Source: Rhodospirillales bacterium | GTDB lineage: Bacteria; Pseudomonadota; Alphaproteobacteria; Rhodospirillales; GLO-3 | Direction: 5' to 3' | Length of the DNA: 64,000 nucleotides | Assembly: GCA_003354135.1 (NCBI GenBank) | Contig: PIVK01000011.1 | Span: forward strand, 1-64,000 | Shown here: piece after piece, positions 57,388-64,000 of the stretch | How positions within the stretch are numbered: the first letter of the stretch is position 1 | How the letters are laid out: each line of letters starts with the position of its first letter | The notes under the pieces: generated by a model | What the model was told of the DNA's origin: nothing | Database searches by the model: none | What the model saw: the letters and a program-made list of their open reading frames with translations, nothing else | Made by a program: the position numbers and the translations under genes

Positions 57388-57439
57388 GCCGGAATTTACT
57401 TGTTTTGGCAAGTGCCGGCATTTACTTATCTTGGCAAGT
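57388..57439 (+). repeat. 26-bp tandem repeat after rsmB
   Basis: The 26-bp units 57388-57413 and 57414-57439 are directly adjacent and agree at 23 positions. Each contains ACTT and CAAGT halves that can form a small hairpin. The second copy is followed by the SxtJ-like gene 33 nt later. This could be a duplicated operator or terminator, or chance slippage. Confidence 0.8.
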
Positions 57440-57472
57440 GATAGTAAACACGCTCCAATCCCGGGGGAACTG

Positions 57473-57910
57473 ATGATGACCAGAAAGCCAGGCTTCCACG
57501 AAAGTTACGACCGCAGCGAATCCGTCGAGGTGGGATCGGAGCGTTCCTTCGGGCTCGTGCTCGCCGTCGTCTTTGCGTTGATTGGCCTCTGGCCGCTGAT
57601 CGACGACACGCCCATTCGTGTCTGGGCCCTGGCGGCAAGCGGCGGCTTTCTGACCGTAGCGCTGGTAATGCCGCGGCTGCTGCTGCCCCTCAACAAACTC
57701 TGGTTCGCCTTTGGAATGCTCCTGCACAAAGTGGTGACGCCGCTCATCATGGGGCTGTTGTTCTTCGTCACCATCATGCCCATCGGGCTCATCATGCGGG
57801 TCATGGGCAAAACGCCGTTGCCGCTAGGTTTTGATGAGGACGCCAAGAGCTACTGGATCGAGCGCGACCCACCGGGTCCCGATCCCGACAGCATGCGGAA
57901 CCAATTCTAG
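57473..57910 (+). CDS. SxtJ family membrane protein
   Basis: The 145-residue protein has three hydrophobic helices (about residues 27-45, 50-70 and 80-105) and ends in a hydrophilic tail with GFDEDAKSYWIERDPPGP. The pattern fits the SxtJ family, named after a gene of the saxitoxin cluster but found widely next to carbamoyltransferases. The function is unknown. GGGGGAA precedes the ATG at 57473. It is followed by DUF5989 and a carbamoyltransferase, the same trio as sxtJ-sxtK-sxtI. Confidence 0.88.
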   Translation: MMTRKPGFHESYDRSESVEVGSERSFGLVLAVVFALIGLWPLIDDTPIRVWALAASGGFLTVALVMPRLLLPLNKLWFAFGMLLHKVVTPLIMGLLFFVTIMPIGLIMRVMGKTPLPLGFDEDAKSYWIERDPPGPDPDSMRNQF

Positions 57911-57924
57911 GAGATTAGACAATC

Positions 57925-58074
57925 ATGGCATTTTTGACTGAACTGTGGATGTTCTTCCGGGTGCGCAAAAAGTACTGGCTTTTGCCCATCCTGGTCATGA
58001 TGGTGATCTTTGGTGGTCTGGTGGTCCTCAGCCAAGGGTCTGCCGTGGCGCCGTTCATTTACACCATTTTCTGA
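57925..58074 (+). CDS. DUF5989 (SxtK-like) small membrane protein
   Basis: The 49-residue protein starts MAFLTELWMFFRVRKKYWLL and has one transmembrane helix (PILVMMVIFGGLVVLSQG). It fits the DUF5989 family of tiny proteins encoded between SxtJ-like proteins and carbamoyltransferases. AGGAG lies about 12 nt before the ATG. It is 14 nt after the SxtJ-like gene and 13 nt before the carbamoyltransferase. It may tether or assist the enzyme at the membrane, but this is inference. Confidence 0.85.
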   Translation: MAFLTELWMFFRVRKKYWLLPILVMMVIFGGLVVLSQGSAVAPFIYTIF

Positions 58075-58087
58075 TCGGGGCAGTGCC

Positions 58088-59923
58088 GTGCGCATCTTGG
58101 GAGTCTCCGCTTTCTACCACGACAGCGCGGCGGCGCTGGTGGACGACGGATGTATCATCGCCGCCGCCCAGGAGGAGCGCTTTACTCGCAAGAAGCATGA
58201 CGCCGGTTTTCCCGAGAACGCCATCCGCTATTGCCTGGATGCGGGCGGTATCGAACTCAAGGATGTGGATTACGTTACCTTCTACGATAAGCCGTTCCTT
58301 AAATTCGAACGTCTGTTGGAAACCTACCTCACCTTCGCGCCCCGGGGGTTCGCCTCCTTCCGTATGGCGATGCCGGTGTGGTTGAAGGAGAAGCTGTTCC
58401 AGAAAGATCTGCTGCGCAAGGAATTAAAAAAGTACGACGAACAGTTCGACTGGCGGAACAAGCTTCTCTTTGCCGAACACCACCAGAGTCATGCGGCGTC
58501 GGCCTTCTTCCCGTCGCCTTACGAAGAGGCGGTGGTGCTGACCATGGACGGGGTTGGTGAGTGGGCGACGACCTCGGTGGCACTGGGCTCGGGCAACAAG
58601 CTCGAGATGACCAAAGAGATCCATTTCCCGCATTCGCTGGGGCTCTTGTACTCCGCTTTCACCTACTACACGGGGTTTAGGGTTAATTCCGGCGAGTACA
58701 AAGTAATGGGTCTGGCGCCCTACGGCGAACCCAAGTTCAAGGACCTGATTCTCGACAAGCTGCTCGATGTGAAGGAGGACGGGTCGTTCCGGCTTGACCA
58801 GTCTTACTTCAACTACTGCTCCGGGCTCACCATGACAAATAAGCGTTTCGACGCGCTCTTCGGCGGCCCGGCCCGCACCCCGGAACAGTTGTTGACCCAG
58901 CACCACATGGATTTGGCGGCCTCGATTCAGGCGGTGACGGAAGAAGTCATGCTGTGTCTGGCCCGCGCGTTGGCCAAGGAAACCGGGGCCCGGAACCTCT
59001 GCCTCGCCGGCGGCGTGGCGCTCAACTGTGTCGCCAACGGCAAGATTCTACACGACGGAGCCTTCGACAACATTTGGATTCAGCCTGCCGCCGGTGATGC
59101 CGGCGGGGCCTTGGGAGCGGCGCTGGCGGCCCATTATATCCACAAAGGACAACCCCGGACCGTAAGCGGAACCGGGGACGCGATGCACGGTTCTTACCTC
59201 GGCCCCGAGTTCGGTCAGGACGAGATTGAACGCCGCCTGACCGCTGCGGGCGCCAAGTTCGAGGTCCTTGGAGAGAACGCGGTCATCGAAGCCACGGCCA
59301 CCGCTTTGGCGGAAGAAAAAGCCGTGGGCTGGATGCAGGGCCGCATGGAATTCGGGCCACGGGCCTTGGGCGGCCGCTCGATCTTGGGCGACCCGCGCTC
59401 ATCCTCCATGCAGAAGACCCTCAACCTAAAAGTCAAATACCGCGAATCCTTCCGTCCCTTCGCACCCTCGGTCCTGCGTGAGGACGTGGCTGACTGGTTC
59501 GAGCTCGATGGCGACAGTCCCTACATGCTTCTGGTCGATGGGGTAAGGGAGGACAGGCGCCGCCAGATGACCGACGGGGAAAAGGCCCTTTTCGGCATCG
59601 ACAAACTCAACGTCGTCCGCTCCGAGATCCCGGCCGTGACCCATGTCGACTATTCGGCCCGCATTCAGACGGTGCATGCGGACACCAACCCCCGCTACCA
59701 CGCCCTAATCCACCGCTTCAAGGAACTGACCGGCTGTTCCGTGATGATCAACACCAGCTTCAACGTGCGTGGCGAGCCGATCGTCTGCACACCCGAGGAC
59801 GCCTTCCATTGCTTCATGGGGACCGAACTTGACGTGCTGAGCGTCGGCAACTGCTTCCTGCGCAAGGAAGACCAGGACCCGGCGCTCAGGCAGAACTACA
59901 AGGACGCCTTTGAACTGGATTGA
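58088..59923 (+). CDS. Carbamoyltransferase (NodU/CmcH/SxtI family)
   Basis: The 611-residue enzyme has an N-terminal Kae1-like domain with the metal-binding histidines in LLFAEHHQSHAASAFF. Other conserved parts are LTMDGVGEWATTSV and LCLAGGVALNCVANGKI, and the C-terminal domain has MQGRMEFGPRALGGRSILGD. The family transfers carbamoyl from carbamoyl phosphate to a hydroxyl of a sugar or secondary metabolite. It starts with GTG 58088 (MRILGVSAFYHDSAAAL). The acceptor is unknown; the heparinase gene beside it suggests a polysaccharide context. Confidence 0.95.
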   Translation: MRILGVSAFYHDSAAALVDDGCIIAAAQEERFTRKKHDAGFPENAIRYCLDAGGIELKDVDYVTFYDKPFLKFERLLETYLTFAPRGFASFRMAMPVWLKEKLFQKDLLRKELKKYDEQFDWRNKLLFAEHHQSHAASAFFPSPYEEAVVLTMDGVGEWATTSVALGSGNKLEMTKEIHFPHSLGLLYSAFTYYTGFRVNSGEYKVMGLAPYGEPKFKDLILDKLLDVKEDGSFRLDQSYFNYCSGLTMTNKRFDALFGGPARTPEQLLTQHHMDLAASIQAVTEEVMLCLARALAKETGARNLCLAGGVALNCVANGKILHDGAFDNIWIQPAAGDAGGALGAALAAHYIHKGQPRTVSGTGDAMHGSYLGPEFGQDEIERRLTAAGAKFEVLGENAVIEATATALAEEKAVGWMQGRMEFGPRALGGRSILGDPRSSSMQKTLNLKVKYRESFRPFAPSVLREDVADWFELDGDSPYMLLVDGVREDRRRQMTDGEKALFGIDKLNVVRSEIPAVTHVDYSARIQTVHADTNPRYHALIHRFKELTGCSVMINTSFNVRGEPIVCTPEDAFHCFMGTELDVLSVGNCFLRKEDQDPALRQNYKDAFELD

Positions 59924-59996
59924 ATGGGGAAACATCGGGGCACCTTGCCGCCTTCCCCGAATCGGTTTACCAAGGCTCCAATCCAATCCAATCGAT

Positions 59997-61637
59997 ATGG
60001 TAAGCAGTGTGCCGCGCCGCCTTTTTGCAGTTTTCGGACGGCGGGTCTTCGGAAACCCGCTCTATCCCCTGACCCTGGGCCGGCGGGTGCCGGAGAGCCT
60101 GCGGCTGATCCCTCCCGACCCGTGGTCGGGGGATCCGGACGCCGGCAAGGCGATCCTCGACGGGGAGTTCCCGTTGGGTGGGGGCTGGCTCGCGGCGGGG
60201 GAAGTCCCCTGGGGCTGCCATTCCGACAGTGCCAGGAAGAAAACCGCGCCCCTGCATGGTTTCGCCTGGTTGGCCGACCTGAGAGCCCTGGGGTCGAATG
60301 CGGCTCGGGACCGGGCCCGGACACTGGTCGCCGGCTGGAGCGAACATCACCGGCAATGGGATGCCCTGATCTGGCGGCCTGATGTTTTGGGGCAACGGAT
60401 CACCGCCTGGCTGTCCGGGGCCGATTTCCTGCTAAGCGGTGCTGACGAGACCTTCCGGAAGAGCTTCTTTGCCTCCCTGTCGGCACAAGCCCGCCATCTG
60501 GGTCGCACGACCGGCATGACGGAGCGGACCGCATCGGCATTTCCGGCCATCAAGGGCTTGATATACGCCGGTCTCGCTCTGCCCGACGCGGGCGATCTTC
60601 TGGCTGCCGGGCGGCGGTTGCTGGATGAACACCTGACACACCAGATCCTGCCTGACGGCGGCCACTTCCAACGCAATCCCTCCCTTCACCTTGGTGTTCT
60701 GCGTACGCTGAGTGACATCCGCACCGTGCTCCTGGCCGCCCAGACGGAAGTCCCTGCGTCTCTGTTGAGTGCCATTGATTGCATGACGCCCATGCTGAGG
60801 GCTTTCCGCCATGGTGACGGGGCGTTGGCGCTCTTCAACGGCAGCTTCGAAGAAGACCGTCGCGTCGTCGATGCGGCCCTGAGCCAGGCCGGCGTTCGCG
60901 GCCAGGCGCCGACCAATGCACCGCACAGCGGTTACCAGCGCCTAACGGCAGGCCGGACCGTCATGCTGATTGATGTCGGTGCGCCTCCGCCTAATGGAGC
61001 GGATGCAGACGCACATGCAGGCGCGCTGAGTTTCGAGATGAGCGTCGGGCGTCATCGCCTGATCGTCAATTGCGGCGCCGACGCCGGCGACGAGACCGCC
61101 TGGCAGAAGGCGCTTCGTGGAACGGCTGCTCATTCAACCCTTTGCCTTGAGGACACCAATTCGACGGAAATCGCGGCGGATGGCCACATGGGGCCCCGTG
61201 TCGCCCAGGTTACGGCTGCCCGTGGCGAGACCGACCACGCCATCTGGGTCGAAGCAAGCCACGACGGATACGGGGTTCCCTTCGGCGTTCGTCATCACCG
61301 GCGGCTCATGCTTGACCTTTCGGGAACCGGCCTCAGCGGGGAAGACCGGATCACCGGGGGAGACGCCGGATCGAGACCGCCCTTTGCCATACGCTTTCAT
61401 CTCCATCCCCAGGTTCAAGCCTCGGCGCAGGCGGGTGGCTCCGGTGTCCTACTGCGCCTTCCCGGTGGTATCGGGTGGCGGTTCACAGCCCAGGGCGGAG
61501 GGGTCTCGCTGGAGGAAAGCCTGTATTCCGGCGTTCCGGATGTCAAACGTCGCTGCGACCAGATCGTAGTTGCCGGGCGGCTGGGCTCGTCGGAAACGGT
61601 GATCCGCTGGATGCTTTCGGAAATCCCAAAGGACTGA
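59997..61637 (+). CDS. Heparinase II/III family protein
   Basis: The 546-residue protein has an alpha/alpha-toroid part and a C-terminal beta-sandwich with AGALSFEMSVGRHRLIVNCG and AAHSTLCLEDTNSTEI, typical of the Hepar_II_III family in Alphaproteobacteria. No signal peptide is visible. In relatives it follows rsmB directly and precedes purH; here three genes are inserted before it and purH does not follow. The ATG at 59997 is chosen (MVSSVPRRLFAVFGRR). The open frame from 59910 overlaps the carbamoyltransferase end. Confidence 0.92.
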   Translation: MVSSVPRRLFAVFGRRVFGNPLYPLTLGRRVPESLRLIPPDPWSGDPDAGKAILDGEFPLGGGWLAAGEVPWGCHSDSARKKTAPLHGFAWLADLRALGSNAARDRARTLVAGWSEHHRQWDALIWRPDVLGQRITAWLSGADFLLSGADETFRKSFFASLSAQARHLGRTTGMTERTASAFPAIKGLIYAGLALPDAGDLLAAGRRLLDEHLTHQILPDGGHFQRNPSLHLGVLRTLSDIRTVLLAAQTEVPASLLSAIDCMTPMLRAFRHGDGALALFNGSFEEDRRVVDAALSQAGVRGQAPTNAPHSGYQRLTAGRTVMLIDVGAPPPNGADADAHAGALSFEMSVGRHRLIVNCGADAGDETAWQKALRGTAAHSTLCLEDTNSTEIAADGHMGPRVAQVTAARGETDHAIWVEASHDGYGVPFGVRHHRRLMLDLSGTGLSGEDRITGGDAGSRPPFAIRFHLHPQVQASAQAGGSGVLLRLPGGIGWRFTAQGGGVSLEESLYSGVPDVKRRCDQIVVAGRLGSSETVIRWMLSEIPKD

Positions 61638-61703
61638 TGGGGATTGCATACCGTGCCCGATCCTTACAGAATGACGGGGCAGCGACAACACACGCGTAAA
61701 GCC

Positions 61704-62960
61704 ATGGTTCCGCTCACACCCCGCCTGACTTGGGTCTTGGCGGCTTTAACTGCCCTGTTTATTGCCATCAAGCCGGTAACGGCAGCCCCACCCCTGGTTT
61801 GCGAGGCCTTCGTGGCCCCAAACATGGTTCATGAACGTTCCAACATGTTCCGCGTGGACGGTCTCTCCGACCCGGACGGTGCTGCGGTCGAAGGTGGCGC
61901 TTTGTGCGGTGGAACATTCGAAGGATGGAACTGGCAAGTCCGTGGCGCGGTGACTTATGAGGACGGAGACTGGGATCCGGATCCAACGATCCGTAGACTC
62001 TCCCATGCTTTTGAAATTGACGATCAATGGACCTTCACCATAGGCAAGGAGCCAAGGGGGTGGGATGGCGCCTATGTAGCGCAGCCCCTCGACTTCCTTG
62101 GTGACGTAAAGGACTATGTCGACATCAAGGACCGCCTGGGCGAATTGGAACCTTCCATTCTTGCCGCGGTCGATTACTTCGGGGAAGACTGGACGCTGAG
62201 TGCCGTGGTCGGAGAGAACCGAACCTACGATCAGAAGCGCGTCCAGATGATTCTCACCGCCGAACGAAACCTGGGCGGGACCAATGTTCAGGCGCTGCTC
62301 CAGAAAACCCCCGAGCAACCTCTTGGCTTGGGCGGGGGCCTTTCCTCGGTGATCGGCCAATCCCTGGAACTCCATTTCTCGGTTTTCGCGCGACAGGGGA
62401 CGGCGCGCCCCATACATAGGTCCTTGGTTGACGGGGACTTTAGATTTTTCCCATCAGCGAACAACCCAATCGGCGCCCATCGAATAAATGATGACAAGTG
62501 GTATCCCCGCTGGGTCACAGGCGGTCAGTGGACGGCCGTCTCCGGGCTCAATTTTTTGGCGGAATGGATGCATGACCAGAGGGGTCTCAACTCCACACAA
62601 TGGAACCGCCTGAAGCGGCTCACCGATTTCCATGCTTCCGGCAACGCGTTTGGCGTAAGCGGTGAGGCCATCGACGGCAACCTCCGGTATGACGCGGCGT
62701 CGATCCGGGTGGGAGGCAACATGCGGGACTATCTATTCCTCCGCGCCTCCTATCCGGTGGAGCAATGGGAATTCGAAGCCAATGCGCTCACAAACCTCCA
62801 TGATGCAAGTGTGTCCTCGGGTCTCCGCGTAACCCGGGAAATCCGCGACGATTTGATTGCATGGCTGGAACTCAGGGCAAATCTGGGTCGGGACGGAACG
62901 GAATTCGGCGAAGTCCCCACCGGACACAGCGTGTTCCTGGCGATCAAGAAATTCTTCTGA
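61704..62960 (+). CDS. Outer-membrane beta-barrel protein of unknown specificity
   Basis: The 418-residue protein has a signal peptide (MVPLTPRLTWVLAALTALFI, cleavage after PVTAA). It continues in alternating, tyrosine- and tryptophan-rich strands and ends in FLAIKKFF, an aromatic C-terminus for BAM recognition. I do not recognise the family with certainty; export porins of the alginate type are one option. Two cysteines (residues about 33 and 69) may form a disulfide. The ATG at 61704 is chosen because it gives the signal peptide; the frame from 61644 buries it. Confidence 0.75.
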   Translation: MVPLTPRLTWVLAALTALFIAIKPVTAAPPLVCEAFVAPNMVHERSNMFRVDGLSDPDGAAVEGGALCGGTFEGWNWQVRGAVTYEDGDWDPDPTIRRLSHAFEIDDQWTFTIGKEPRGWDGAYVAQPLDFLGDVKDYVDIKDRLGELEPSILAAVDYFGEDWTLSAVVGENRTYDQKRVQMILTAERNLGGTNVQALLQKTPEQPLGLGGGLSSVIGQSLELHFSVFARQGTARPIHRSLVDGDFRFFPSANNPIGAHRINDDKWYPRWVTGGQWTAVSGLNFLAEWMHDQRGLNSTQWNRLKRLTDFHASGNAFGVSGEAIDGNLRYDAASIRVGGNMRDYLFLRASYPVEQWEFEANALTNLHDASVSSGLRVTREIRDDLIAWLELRANLGRDGTEFGEVPTGHSVFLAIKKFF

Positions 62961-63021
62961 CGGACGAGGCTTTTGTAAAACTATCCCAGGAATCGAGCGG
63001 CGGGGTTGATGTCCGAGCGCC

Positions 63022-63072
63022 CTGCAGCCCGGTGGTTCCCACTTCGCCGTCGATGAATACCTTGGCCGTCAT
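63022..63072 (-). pseudogene. argC: 5' fragment of argC (N-acetyl-gamma-glutamyl-phosphate reductase)
   Basis: MTAKVFIDGEVGTTGLQ at 63072-63022 matches the start of type 2 ArgC proteins, including the nucleotide loop GEXGTTGLQ. AGGAGACAAGG lies directly before the ATG, so the ribosome site is preserved. After Gln-17 the frame continues with unrelated residues to 62944. Only the first 17 codons remain, which points to a deletion with its breakpoint at about 63021. The rest of 62961-63303 shows no gene. Confidence 0.65.
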
Positions 63073-63303
63073 CCTTGTCTCCTGCGTATCGGACCACTGC
63101 CGAACAAATGGTTTCTGGCACAAATTGGCGTGGCAACCAAGCCGACGTCCGATTTTGCGGCGTTTTGTCATGTCCCTGTCGGGTTCATGTCGGGTTCGTG
63201 TCGTGGCTTGAGTGCCCAGATCCTATTATCCAGAACAGGACACAACATCGGTGTATGGAGCTTCTCTCACGAGGCCCAAGAACGGTTGGAAAGGAAAGAT
63301 ACT

Positions 63304-63912
63304 ATGTTGCGCAGAAACATTGCCTTTGTATGTACAGTGCTTATTGGGTTCGCCTGTGCACCTGCCAACGCCACCGATCCGGATTTCGAGGCGCTGCGAG
63401 CCGCTTACATCGCGTCGCAGGACGGAAGTCAGTCCTTGTCCAGCGGGATTGAGGACGTCGATCGCTTTCTCGAGTCCCACCCCAACCATCCGGCAGCGGT
63501 TACATACAAAGGAAGCTTGAAAACCATGATGGCCCGGGATTCCTTTTTCCCCTGGACGAAGCTTGCGAACCTGAAAGAGGGACTGGACCTCATAGACGAG
63601 GCAGTGGAGCAAGTCGACAACGCAGAGCCCACCGACGGCTTCTCCATAAGGACCGAGGTTCTTATGGTTAGCGGCATTACCAACGCCGGCATCCCCAAGA
63701 TGTTTGGACGCCGGTCCGTGGCCCAACAGAACTTTTTGGCAATCCTGAAATCCCCCGATTCTGATCGCTTGGTCGATTTCCAGAAGACGACGATTTATGC
63801 CTGGATGGCTGTACTGACAGCGGATAGCGGCCCCGAAGAGTCGGAGGACTACCTACGGAAAGCCCGGGCAATCATGCCCGATGTGGCCGAGACCATTTGG
63901 AGCAAGAGGTAA
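63304..63912 (+). CDS. Exported helical (TPR-like) protein
   Basis: The 202-residue protein has a signal peptide (MLRRNIAFVCTVLIGFACAP, probable cleavage after ANA). The mature part is helical and TPR-like, with IEDVDRFLESHPNHPAAVTYKGSLK, ANLKEGLDLIDEAVEQV and ESEDYLRKARAIMPD. I do not know a specific family. AAGGAAAG precedes the ATG. It stands 3 nt before an ABC ATPase gene, so it probably acts with that transporter in the periplasm. Confidence 0.85.
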   Translation: MLRRNIAFVCTVLIGFACAPANATDPDFEALRAAYIASQDGSQSLSSGIEDVDRFLESHPNHPAAVTYKGSLKTMMARDSFFPWTKLANLKEGLDLIDEAVEQVDNAEPTDGFSIRTEVLMVSGITNAGIPKMFGRRSVAQQNFLAILKSPDSDRLVDFQKTTIYAWMAVLTADSGPEESEDYLRKARAIMPDVAETIWSKR

Positions 63913-63915
63913 CCA

Positions 63916-64000
63916 ATGGCACAGGTTGAAGCCATCGGCATCGTAAAGAACTACCGGAAGGGCGGATTTTCCGTTCCGGCCCTTCGGGGGATCGATCTGG
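63916..64000 (+). CDS. ABC transporter ATP-binding protein, N-terminus (cut by window end)
   Basis: The 28 visible residues, MAQVEAIGIVKNYRKGGFSV then PALRGIDL, fit the start of MacB/LolD-type ATPases, in which an aromatic residue in NYRKG stacks on adenine. Walker A lies beyond the window. With the preceding periplasmic protein it suggests a MacB-like exporter or lipoprotein-type ABC system. Confidence 0.8.
   Translation, partial: MAQVEAIGIVKNYRKGGFSVPALRGIDL

Overview
The window is chromosomal DNA of a GC-rich alphaproteobacterium, most likely Rhodospirillales in the broad sense. Gene families and gene order support this: hisB-DUF2628-hisHAFE, hslVU, the dnaQ-coaE-aroE cluster, hemE-hemH-hemJ-rho-mnmE-mnmG-rsmG-parAB, RibA with a degenerate N-terminal domain, a 180 kDa-type NAD-glutamate dehydrogenase, and rsmB next to a heparinase II/III gene. 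The strongest regional inference is that the chromosome replication origin lies at about 13.33-13.76 kb, between the PPSRP gene and hemE. This is the origin location known from Caulobacter and Rickettsia. The gap holds DnaA boxes and an AT-rich stretch, most nearby genes point away from it, and two perfect parS sites plus parAB lie 8-13 kb to the right.

Layout: 0-0.3 kb, 3' end of a glycosyltransferase. 0.4-4.2 kb, histidine operon on the minus strand. 4.4-6.2 kb, hslVU protease. 6.4-12.4 kb, Smr, MltA, Tim44, FxsA, SecB, DnaQ, CoaE and AroE. 12.5-13.3 kb, PPSRP; then oriC. 13.8-17.7 kb, heme synthesis and rho. 17.8-19.8 kb, quinone oxidoreductase, Ogt and DUF6489. 19.9-26.7 kb, mnmE, parS, mnmG, rsmG, parA, parB. 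26.7-31.4 kb, holA, lptE, leuS and a DUF3576 lipoprotein on the minus strand. 31.8-33.0 kb, a porin, with its terminator abutting the remnant of a group II intron (33.07-33.77 kb). 33.8-41.2 kb, TPR-sulfotransferase, ThiE-like, YggS, L,D-transpeptidase, an unrecognised repeat protein, RibA and a response regulator. 41.3-49.8 kb, LolA, FtsK, an aminotransferase, amtB-glnK, and a DUF971/Trm112/LON/thioredoxin cluster. 50-55.3 kb, tRNA-Gly and the large glutamate dehydrogenase. 55.3-56.1 kb, two adjacent pseudogenes (MFS transporter, htpX). 56.1-64 kb, rsmB, an SxtJ/DUF5989/carbamoyltransferase trio, heparinase, an outer-membrane barrel, an argC fragment, a periplasmic protein and the start of an ABC ATPase.

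Most of the window is core housekeeping. The unusual points are: (1) a ParB carrying a tail of 47 tandem 9-bp repeats (Glu-Val-Pro/Ser units); (2) a P-II protein beside amtB with a clean 28-residue internal deletion that removes the B-loop; (3) a decayed group II intron directly after an intrinsic terminator, as expected of class C introns; (4) gene decay at 55.3-56.1 kb and at 63.0 kb; (5) absence of maf from its usual place between PPSRP and aroE.

All calls rest on reading the sequence and on recall of protein families. No database search was run.
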